Positions 57,902 through 64,000 of a stretch of DNA of 64,000 nt are shown here, one piece after another. Position 1 is the first letter of the stretch; the number at the start of each line of letters is the position of its first letter. This DNA comes from Paraplanobispora siamensis (lineage in GTDB: Bacteria; Actinomycetota; Actinomycetes; Streptosporangiales; Streptosporangiaceae): contig NZ_BOOJ01000037.1 in the NCBI RefSeq assembly GCF_016863175.1, forward strand, positions 62,001-126,000. Reading direction: 5' to 3'. The notes under the pieces were generated by a model, which was given only the letters and a program-made list of their open reading frames with translations, made no database searches and was not told the DNA's origin. The translations under genes and the position numbers were made by a program.

Positions 57902-59023
57902 ATGGAAGCCTTGGCCGACCGGCTGTCAGAGCTGGACTCGCACGTACAGGGCATCGCCCGCGTCGTCGCGTTCTACGACACGCTGATGCGCCGCCGGGTG
58001 GACCTGCCGGCACTCGCCCGTGCCTCGGCCGGTCTGGCCGAGTGCGTGGCCGGGATCCGGCTCCACGACACGGGACGGGCCATCCGCATGGCCCCCGACG
58101 GCAGGCAGGCCGCCGCCTCGCCGTCACCGGCGTCCAGTACGGCCTCCATCGTCCTCGACGAGGAGGAGATCGGCACAGTCTGGCTGGAACGCCCCGGCCC
58201 GCCCGGGCCTTTCGACGAGGTGCTGCTGGACCGCCTCGCCATCGCCGCCGCGGCGGTCTCCGAACGGTACGGCCCGGCCCGCACCACCATGGCCGACCCC
58301 GCCCTCGTCGAACTCGCGATCAGCACCGACACCGACCAGGCAGCCCGCGCCCGTGCCCTGCGGCTCCTGGGCTTCCCCGCGGGCCGACCCGTCACCGTGG
58401 TCGCCGTCCACGCGAACCCCTCACCCGACAGCCCTTCACCCGCCACTCCCTCACCCGACCGGGTCACCGGCCGCCCGGAGCTCCCACCCGGCCCTGCGAG
58501 GCTGCCGCTCGACAGGATCGCCCATCTGATCTGCCCGGACCGCCCGGTGAAGGCCGCCTCGCTCGCCGGCGCGGGCGTGATCCTGGCCACCGCCACGGAC
58601 GGGACCCGCTTCCCGGCAGGCGTACGCGCGGGCATCGCCACAGCCGACAGCCCGGACCACTCCTGGCACCAGGCCCGCACCGCGCTCCGCTTCACCACCC
58701 CGCGCCGGCCGGTGATCCACTACGGCGACCTGGGCGCCCTGGCCCTCCTGGCCGACGTCCCCCAGGAGGTCGCCCGCGGCAACCGCGACGTGGCCGCCGT
58801 CGCCCGGCTGGCCGACGCCCCGGAAGACCTGGACACCCTGGACGCCTACTGCTCCACCGGTTCGCTCCGCCAGGCCGCCGACCTCCTCCACCTGCACCAC
58901 AGCAGCATCTCCCGCCGCGTCACCCAGATCGGCAGAACGCTGGGCATCGACCTCACCGACCCCGTCGGCCTGACCCGGGCCCGGCTCGCCCTCGCCACCT
59001 GGCGCCTGCTCAAGCAGACCTGA
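57902..59023 (+). CDS. PucR-like HTH regulator
   Basis: 373 residues. Helical N-terminus, central sensor-like region with L-D-E-E-E-I-G-T-V-W-L, a Pro/Ser-rich linker near 170-190, and a C-terminal HTH (~310-365) with G-S-L-R-Q-A-A-D-L-L-H-L-H-H-S-S-I-S-R-R-V-like sequence. The two-His/Ser recognition helix is the PucR/CdaR HTH_30 type. Likely activator of the divergent esterase pair. The central linker is a low-complexity S-P-x-P-S-P repeat. Confidence 0.78.
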   Translation: MEALADRLSELDSHVQGIARVVAFYDTLMRRRVDLPALARASAGLAECVAGIRLHDTGRAIRMAPDGRQAAASPSPASSTASIVLDEEEIGTVWLERPGPPGPFDEVLLDRLAIAAAAVSERYGPARTTMADPALVELAISTDTDQAARARALRLLGFPAGRPVTVVAVHANPSPDSPSPATPSPDRVTGRPELPPGPARLPLDRIAHLICPDRPVKAASLAGAGVILATATDGTRFPAGVRAGIATADSPDHSWHQARTALRFTTPRRPVIHYGDLGALALLADVPQEVARGNRDVAAVARLADAPEDLDTLDAYCSTGSLRQAADLLHLHHSSISRRVTQIGRTLGIDLTDPVGLTRARLALATWRLLKQT

Positions 59024-59081
59024 GGTCACCCTCTCTGATCAGGACTTACGAGCGACGCGAACAAACCCGGGCAGCCCCTTC

Positions 59082-59729
59082 CTAGGCTTTGCGGGTGAGC
59101 AGGTGGACCTCCTTGAACTGCCGCCGGTCGGTGGGCTGGGGCTCGCGGACCACCCGGGCCACCTCGGGCAACCCGGACCGGCGCAGCATCGCGGCGAGGT
59201 GGTCGGGCCACCACCGATAGGCCGGCGCGACCGCGTGATCGAAGATCTGCGTCGGGTGGGACGGGTCCTCACTCGCCGAGAAGCCGATCAGAAGGTGGCC
59301 GCCGGGTGCCAGCACACGATGGAACTCCGCCAGGATGACGGGGAGCTCCTGCGGCGGAGTGTGGATGATGGACCAACGTGAGAGTACGCCGCCCAGCACG
59401 CCGTCGGCGATGTCCAACGCGGTCATCGAGCCCACCTCGAACCGCAGGCCCGGATAGGCCTGCCGAGCCAGCTCGATCATCACAGGAGAGGCGTCGACCC
59501 CGAACGCCGCCAGCCCCAGCTCGTCCAGATAGGCGGTGACATGGCCGGGCCCACATCCCAGGTCCGCTACCTGACCGTTCCCACTCGCGCTCACGGCCTC
59601 GGCGAAGACGCCCATGATCGCGCGATCCAGGGGACTGTCACGCAGTACGTCGCGGAAGAGCTGCGTGTAGGCGTGGGCGGCGGCATCGTAAGCCTCGATG
59701 GTGGCACTGAGGACATCCTGTTCGACCAT
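59082..59729 (-). CDS. SAM-dependent methyltransferase (class I)
   Basis: 215 residues. Motif I V-A-D-L-G-C-G-P-G-H-V-T near 55-66, motif II acidic residue in F-G-V-D-A-S, post-I L-S-R-W-S-I-I-H-T-P-P, motif III H-R-V-L-A-P-G-G-H-L-L-I-G-F. Starts M-V-E-Q-D-V-L. Substrate unknown; similarity to UbiE/Methyltransf_11 small-molecule enzymes. It lies in a leftward run with the TPR-like and second methyltransferase genes. Confidence 0.87.
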   Translation of the reverse strand: MVEQDVLSATIEAYDAAAHAYTQLFRDVLRDSPLDRAIMGVFAEAVSASGNGQVADLGCGPGHVTAYLDELGLAAFGVDASPVMIELARQAYPGLRFEVGSMTALDIADGVLGGVLSRWSIIHTPPQELPVILAEFHRVLAPGGHLLIGFSASEDPSHPTQIFDHAVAPAYRWWPDHLAAMLRRSGLPEVARVVREPQPTDRRQFKEVHLLTRKA

Positions 59730-59837
59730 GCTCGCGACAGTAGTACCGGGCCCCGGGGCGAACCCAGAGAATCGCGATCTTCCTTCCCGTCCGTTCACCC
59801 GTGCCGGCGCCGGTGCGGAGAACTCACCGGGATGCAC

Positions 59838-60302
59838 TCAGACGGCCTCACCCAGCTGTTCGGCCAGCCGCTCCAGGCCACCCTTGATGAGCCGCCCGTA
59901 CTCGTCGTCGCCGAGTGCGCCGATCCGGGCCCGCGCCTGCCGGAAGTGCTCACGGGCGCGGTCGAGATCACCCAGCTTGCGATAGCACTCGCTCACGTTG
60001 AGGTGCAACGACGGATACAGGCCGGCCACCGAAAGCGGCACCCCGGCCTGCGCCACCCGCTCGTCGGTGACCAGATCGGCGGCGGCGAGCGCCCGCAGGT
60101 CCCACATCAGTTCCTGGTGCACGTCGTCCTGCACATCGGCCATCGAATGGGCGAGGACGCAGACGTGCAACGGGTCGCCTTGCTCGCCTCCGATGTCGTC
60201 CCAGATCTGCGCGAACAAGTCGCGGGCCGCTCCGCGCTGACCTTGCTGGTGGTGCAACTCCACCCCCTGGCCGATCCGGGTCATCGTCGGGTCGGTGATC
60301 AT
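59838..60302 (-). CDS. tetratricopeptide-repeat-like protein
   Basis: 154 residues, all helical. Reads as TPR-type helical pairs: I-G-Q-G-V-E-L-H-H-Q-Q-G-Q-R-G-A-A-R-D-L-F-A, H-V-C-V-L-A-H-S-M-A-D-V-Q-D-D, and L-H-L-N-V-S-E-C-Y-R-K-L-G-D-L-D-R-A-R-E-H-F-R-Q-A near the end, a good TPR consensus. Small actinomycete proteins of this form have unknown partners. ATG at 60302; 109 bp from the methyltransferase downstream. Confidence 0.75.
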   Translation of the reverse strand: MITDPTMTRIGQGVELHHQQGQRGAARDLFAQIWDDIGGEQGDPLHVCVLAHSMADVQDDVHQELMWDLRALAAADLVTDERVAQAGVPLSVAGLYPSLHLNVSECYRKLGDLDRAREHFRQARARIGALGDDEYGRLIKGGLERLAEQLGEAV

Positions 60303-60407
60303 TGGTGATGTACTCCGATCGTGGTGAAGCCGGTTGGACGTTCGGACAGAGCGTTTCGTATTCGGCGGGGCCGGGCGATTTCAACAGGGTCGGGGATTTC
60401 AACGAGG

Positions 60408-61154
60408 TCAGGCGATGAGCAGGCGAAGGCCGAGCTCGGCTGCTTCCAGAGCGATGAGGTCGCGGTTGCGTTCGGTCCACCGGCCTGATTCGAGGTCATC
60501 ACGCAGGCTGCGCACTGCCCGCTGCTCGGCCTGCGGCCCGACTCTGGCCCACACCGACAATCCGCGACGTACCCGATCATCCAGATACGCCTCGGGCCGG
60601 CGCCAGTAGGCCTCGAAGAAGCCGTCGGCGCAGTCCCACGGAATGAGGACCGGCTCCGCTCGGGCTCCGATCGCGCCGGCCAGCTCACCCAGCGAGGGCC
60701 GGCCGACCAGGAGACCGGCGACCTCGGGCAGGTAGTCGCGGGTGAGCCAGAACCGATGACGCCAGCCGGTGTCGCTGCCGTCGAAGGTGAACACCACCAC
60801 ACGGCGGGCCACCCGCCGCATCTCGCGCAGTCCGGCGATCGGGTCCTGCCAGTGATGAACGGTGCTGACAGCCATCGCGGCGTCGAAGGACCGGTCCTCG
60901 AACGGGAGGCTCTCCGCGGTGGCGGCCACGCACGGCGCCGCGTCCGCGGGACGCTGCGCCCGCATGAGCGCCGACGGCTCCACCGCGGTGACGTCGCGGT
61001 CGGGGGGCTCGTAGGAGCCGGTGCCGGCGCCGACGTTCAACACTGTCCGCGCGTCGCCGAGCGCGGCCCAGATCCGGGCGGCGATCCGCGGCTCGGTGCG
61101 CCGCGTCACGGTGTACGTGGCTCCGATGGTGTCGTACAGCTGCGCGCCGGACAT
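60408..61154 (-). CDS. SAM-dependent methyltransferase (class I)
   Basis: 248 residues. Motif I V-L-N-V-G-A-G-T-G-S-Y near 38-48, V-T-A-V-E-P-S acidic motif II, A-M-A-V-S-T-V-H-H-W post-I, and R-V-V-V-F-T-F-D. Belongs to the Methyltransf_11 group; substrate unknown. AAAGGCGG precedes the ATG at 61154. Shares its layout with the methyltransferase at 59082 but is not a close copy. Confidence 0.87.
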   Translation of the reverse strand: MSGAQLYDTIGATYTVTRRTEPRIAARIWAALGDARTVLNVGAGTGSYEPPDRDVTAVEPSALMRAQRPADAAPCVAATAESLPFEDRSFDAAMAVSTVHHWQDPIAGLREMRRVARRVVVFTFDGSDTGWRHRFWLTRDYLPEVAGLLVGRPSLGELAGAIGARAEPVLIPWDCADGFFEAYWRRPEAYLDDRVRRGLSVWARVGPQAEQRAVRSLRDDLESGRWTERNRDLIALEAAELGLRLLIA

Positions 61155-61174
61155 GTCGCCGCCTTTCTGACCGG

Positions 61175-61214
61175 GCCGTTGCCGTACCACGCACGCCGTT
61201 GCCGTACCACGCAC
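61175..61214. repeat. perfect 20-bp tandem duplication
   Basis: GCCGTTGCCGTACCACGCAC twice in direct succession (61175-61194 and 61195-61214), directly upstream of the methyltransferase gene. In its promoter region, so it may duplicate a regulatory element. Confidence 0.9.
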
Positions 61215-61541
61215 CTGGGCCGGGTCGCTGCGCTTGATCCTCGGTGCTCCCGCCTCGACGCTGTGATGATCGTCGCTGCCCGCCCCGGGGTCAAGATCGT
61301 TGCCCCTCGGCTCCGCCTGCGGCGCGGACATAATCGATGAGGGAAACTCCGGCACGGCATCGAACCGATGGCCGTCCGGCGGCGTCCAACGAGATCACGG
61401 CGTCGAAGGGATTCTTGTGATCATCCGGTTGAACGGCATCTTCGCGGCAGGTGACCGTGTCACCCCAGACGGGCCCTTCGCCGGGCGACCGGGACCGCGC
61501 ATGACGCAGGCTGTCCCGGCAGCCGTGAGCGTGCCCGTGGC
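61215..61541. other. region without a convincing gene
   Basis: Short frames exist on both strands (82 codons rightward from 61300, 91 codons leftward from 61566) but neither has a ribosome site or a recognisable sequence. The rightward one ends in a GTGA overlap with the next gene, so a degenerate coupled partner is possible. Confidence 0.4.
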
Positions 61542-61544
61542 GTG

Positions 61545-62189
61545 GTGATCCGCAGACGCGCCTCACGCTCCGCGCAGCGGATCGACGTGGCCCGCCTTCC
61601 CGAAGACGTCGTGGCGCTCATCGACGCCCTCGGGCCCGGGGAGAACCTGGTCATCACGCGTGACGGCGCGTCGATCGCGACGGTCTCCAGCACCGTCGAC
61701 GTGGTCCGGGGTGCCGTCGTCGACCGCGACGCGTCAGACGAGACGAACGATCAAAAGCCGGCCGACTACGACGGTGTGACGGTCGTGGCCACCGCGATGA
61801 AGCTGTCGACCGCGGCCCGGGTGGCGCTGTCGAACCAGCTCGGGACGGACTACGTGGTGCTCGATATGCACGCGGCTCCCACGACGGCCGATGTGCTGCT
61901 GGTGCCTCCATGCAGCCCGCAGCTGATTGCAGCGCTCCGGTCGACGTTTCCGAAGGCTCGCGTCGTCGTCACCGAAATCGAGGACCACGAGCTGGGAGTC
62001 CAGTACTCCGGCCCGGTCCGCCGGCTGCTCGACGCCGGAGCCGAGGCGTACCTGCCTCCGGCGAGCCTCCCGCTCCTGGCCAGGCAGCTTGACTACACGC
62101 TGACCCACGGGCGCGAGATCACCGGCGGGGCCGCTGCACGATTGCCGATCGCACCGGCCGTGGAGCCGCCAGATCCAGACGGCGAATGA
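61545..62189 (+). CDS. hypothetical protein with Phd-like N-terminus
   Basis: 214 residues. The first ~55 (D-V-A-R-L-P-E-D-V-V-A-L-I-D-A-L, then E-N-L-V-I-T-R-D-G-A-S-I-A-T-V) resemble the fold of Phd/YefM-type antitoxins. The rest is an alpha/beta domain with Y-V-V-L-D-M-H-A-A-P-T-T-A-D-V-L-L-V-P-P and V-V-V-T-E-I-E-D-H-E-L-G-V, not assigned to a family. No toxin gene is adjacent. GTG 61545 (or 61542) has no strong ribosome site. Confidence 0.6.
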   Translation: MIRRRASRSAQRIDVARLPEDVVALIDALGPGENLVITRDGASIATVSSTVDVVRGAVVDRDASDETNDQKPADYDGVTVVATAMKLSTAARVALSNQLGTDYVVLDMHAAPTTADVLLVPPCSPQLIAALRSTFPKARVVVTEIEDHELGVQYSGPVRRLLDAGAEAYLPPASLPLLARQLDYTLTHGREITGGAAARLPIAPAVEPPDPDGE

Positions 62190-62206
62190 CCCCGCGTCTC
62201 TTCACT

Positions 62207-62250
62207 CGACAAGCGCTCGGCAGGCGCTCGACAAGCGCTCGGCAGGCGCT
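62207..62250. repeat. 22-bp tandem duplication built of 11-bp units
   Basis: CGACAAGCGCTCGGCAGGCGCT occurs twice in succession; each copy is two 11-bp variants around the AGCGCT/AGGCGCT core. Lies between two convergent genes and could form terminator-like structures. Confidence 0.85.
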
Positions 62251-62298
62251 CAGCGACTCCGGATGCACCGCATGTGCCGTGAGCGGGCGCGTCCACCG

Positions 62299-62937
62299 CT
62301 AACCGGCCTCGGAAGACAGTTCACCCACCGGCGCGACCGTGTGCGTCCCGCCACCGGTACAGCGCCACACGGCGATCTCGTCTTCCAGCCCGGCGCTCAG
62401 GCCTCGGTTGTGCACCGGACAGACGGGCCACGCCTTCCAGATCACTTCCATGACCACTTCCTGGGCGGCGTCGGCCACGGACCAGAGCACCTCCTGGACG
62501 TCGCCCCCGGGCCCGAGGCCGTTGCCCTGGCAGATGCCCTCGAACTCCACCCGCGCCAGGCCCATGGTGTCCCAGTCGGGCAGGACCATCCGGAGCGTCC
62601 CGGTGATCCCGGTGGCGCGGACGTCGCGCTCCACGATCTTCAGTGCCTCCTCCAGCGGCGCCAGCAGACCCGGTTCCAGAGCGAAGCCCGGTTTGAAGCC
62701 GATCTCACCGAGAAGGGCCTCGCCCAGCCGGGCCAGGTCGGCGGCCGTCAGCTCGGCGGCGGGGCGTTCGAGGAGTTCCCGCGTGACAGCGGTGGACACA
62801 TTCCGCTCCTCCATCAGGCAGGCCAGCTCGACGAGGGGTCCGGCGTCGAGGCCACCGTCGCGCAACGCCTTGTAGATGCGGACGCTCAACTCCTCGACGG
62901 CCCGGTTGAGCTCATCGACCTGCCTGTAGGGACGCAT
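62299..62937 (-). CDS. hypothetical protein
   Basis: 212 residues, mostly helical until ~130, then a beta-rich end with W-P-V-C-P-V-H-N-R-G-L and V-W-R-C-T-G-G-G-T-H: a C-x-x-H...C...H arrangement that could bind a metal. A-R-V-E-F-E-G and E-L-E/E-L-L-E-R-P segments precede it. Function unknown. ATG 62937 is chosen over a longer frame because the conserved helix begins M-R-P-Y-R-Q-V-D-E-L. Confidence 0.65.
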   Translation of the reverse strand: MRPYRQVDELNRAVEELSVRIYKALRDGGLDAGPLVELACLMEERNVSTAVTRELLERPAAELTAADLARLGEALLGEIGFKPGFALEPGLLAPLEEALKIVERDVRATGITGTLRMVLPDWDTMGLARVEFEGICQGNGLGPGGDVQEVLWSVADAAQEVVMEVIWKAWPVCPVHNRGLSAGLEDEIAVWRCTGGGTHTVAPVGELSSEAG

Positions 62938-63077
62938 GCCGCAGTGTCCCCCGCCTCCCGGATCCCGGCAAACTCGCCGCTCCTGCACCACACCGCCCGA
63001 GGCCCGGAGCGTCCGCTTCGGAGGTGCGGGAACAAATGCCTCGCGGCGGGAGCCGTCCGGGTGTCACGATGCGGATC

Positions 63078-63902
63078 ATGAGTACCCGGCTGCGCGCGAT
63101 CGCACAGGACACGGTCGCCATCGTCGAACGCGGTGGTTACACCTCGCCGGACGGCGGGTGGGTGGGTTTCGCGGACGACGTGGCGCATGCCGTGGCGAAC
63201 ACCCGGCTCCACCTTCCCGGGGAGGATCTCGGCACGGCCCGGGACGATGCGGAGGCCGGGCCTGCGATGCCGGGCCTCATCGAGGTCACGAATGAGTCCA
63301 CCCTGCAGGCGGCCCGGGCCATGGCCGGTGACGGTACCGATCTGGCCTGTCTGGTCTTCGCCTCGGCGAAGAATCCCGGCGGCGGGTTCCTCAACGGCGC
63401 CCAGGCACAGGAGGAGAGCCTGGCCAGGGCATCGGCGTTGTACGCCTGTCTCACCGCTGTCCCGCAGTTCTACGACTACCACCGCGCGCAGGGCGACCTG
63501 CGGTACAGCGATCGGGTCGTCTACTCGCCCGGGGTGCCGGTCTTCCGCGACGACAGGGGCCGCATGCTGGACGAGCCGTACCGCGTGGCCTTCCTGACCG
63601 CGGCCGCGCCCAACGCGGGGGCCATCGCGCGCAACCAGCCGCAGCTGGCGGGCGCCGTACCGGCCGCGCTGTGGGAGAGGACCGTCCGCGTGCTCGACGT
63701 CGCCGAGGCCCACGGCCATCGCCGGCTGGTGCTCGGGGCGTGGGGGTGCGGGGTGTTCGGCAACGATCCCGGCCTGGTCGCCGAGACGTTCGCCCGGGCG
63801 CTGGCCACACGGACCCGTTTCGACCACGTCCGCTTCGCCGTACTGGACCGGCAGCCCGATACGCCGACCTACAGCGCGTTCGCCCGCGTCTTCTCCGGCT
63901 GA
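63078..63902 (+). CDS. TIGR02452-type macrodomain / bacterial PARG-like protein
   Basis: 274 residues. S-A-K-N-P-G-G-G-F-L-N-G-A-Q-A-Q-E-E (~97-113) is the PARG signature: G-G-G loop and the Q-E-E pair carrying the catalytic Glu. A-W-G-C-G-V-F-G-N near 220 closes the ADP-ribose pocket, the macrodomain feature. R-Y-S-D-R-V-V-Y-S-P-G-V-P-V-F-R-D and V-A-F-L-T-A-A-A-P-N-A-G are the TIGR02452 hallmarks. Expected to hydrolyse poly- or mono-ADP-ribose. Its ATG has a weak ribosome site (alternative 63069). Confidence 0.85.
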   Translation: MSTRLRAIAQDTVAIVERGGYTSPDGGWVGFADDVAHAVANTRLHLPGEDLGTARDDAEAGPAMPGLIEVTNESTLQAARAMAGDGTDLACLVFASAKNPGGGFLNGAQAQEESLARASALYACLTAVPQFYDYHRAQGDLRYSDRVVYSPGVPVFRDDRGRMLDEPYRVAFLTAAAPNAGAIARNQPQLAGAVPAALWERTVRVLDVAEAHGHRRLVLGAWGCGVFGNDPGLVAETFARALATRTRFDHVRFAVLDRQPDTPTYSAFARVFSG

Positions 63903-63923
63903 GCGAACGGCAGAGGGGAACCG

Positions 63924-64000
63924 CTATGCCCTGCCGGGGAGAGCGTCCTTCCTCACGGGTCTCCGTACGGCGATCAGCCCGATGACCATGACCAGCCCAT
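63924..64000 (-). CDS. C-terminal end of a membrane protein, partial
   Basis: Leftward frame running from the right edge to a TAG at 63924-63926. The visible 25 residues are a hydrophobic stretch G-L-V-M-V-I-G-L-I-A-V followed by basic R-R-P-V-R-K, the usual end of an integral membrane protein. Identity cannot be given. Confidence 0.45.
   Translation of the reverse strand, partial: GLVMVIGLIAVRRPVRKDALPGRA

Noticed and set aside
61291-61566. 91-codon leftward ORF and 82-codon rightward ORF (61300-61548)
   Set aside because: They overlap each other and show neither ribosome sites nor coherent motifs.

Overview
The window is very GC-rich, with strong G/C preference at third codon positions, many GTG/TTG starts and ATGA/GTGA stop-start overlaps. 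The gene set (two dynamin-like GTPases beside an SsbB-type SSB, an F420-dependent luciferase-family oxidoreductase, DUF2795, DUF6504, CobQ/CobT/CobL) points to a filamentous actinomycete. A Streptosporangium-like member of the Streptosporangiales is my best guess; this is inference, since no rRNA is present.

Layout. 0-5.4 kb: 3' end of an alpha-glucosidase, a thioesterase, the translation factor EttA, a membrane diguanylate cyclase with an intact I-site, and an ssbB-like gene. An intergenic stretch of about 600 bp before ssbB holds a possible small RNA and a ~40-bp tandem repeat. 5.5-14.5 kb: dynB and dynA, coupled by a GTGA overlap to a cysG-type methyltransferase, then cobT, cbiX and cobL (corrin and siroheme synthesis). 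14.7-16.2 kb: a DUF2795 gene and a Vms1/eRF1-like gene behind a SigB-type promoter. 16.4-20 kb: lutABC (L-lactate oxidation) and a divergent FadR-type GntR regulator with two identical operators. 20-22.7 kb: a secreted sulfatase and an F420 oxidoreductase flanking a KstR-type box. 22.7-28.6 kb: a sigma factor that has lost region 2, its coupled CU044_5270-type partner, an FtsX-type ABC exporter and an orphan LuxR response regulator. 28.7-35 kb: DUF6504 behind a LexA-like box, then a GntR/UTRA regulator divergent from a complete ABC importer operon ending in a HAD phosphatase. 35-44.4 kb: a receptor Ser/Thr kinase, a quinone reductase, ArsR-MFS, PucR plus an ABC-2 exporter, and a haloalkane dehalogenase opposite MarR with a multi-site operator. 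44.4-48.1 kb: cobQ, cobD and a phosphotransferase. 48.4-49.4 kb: PadR and tRNA-Arg(UCU) with a strong terminator.

After the tRNA the character changes. From 49.4 to 64 kb there are mostly orphan or poorly characterised genes: three small hypotheticals, a DUF4132 protein, an insertion sequence remnant, a Nudix hydrolase, two HSL-type esterases opposite a PucR-type regulator, two SAM methyltransferases, a TPR-like protein, and a macrodomain/PARG-type protein. This looks like accessory DNA next to a tRNA, although no integrase or att duplication is visible.

Working together: six cobalamin/siroheme genes lie in two blocks 30 kb apart. The dynAB-ssbB group matches the Streptomyces sporulation-septation module. 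Several regulons can be assigned from operator sequences alone (SigB, KstR, LexA, lactate GntR, MarR). I found no CRISPR array, no intact mobile element and no obvious biosynthetic cluster.
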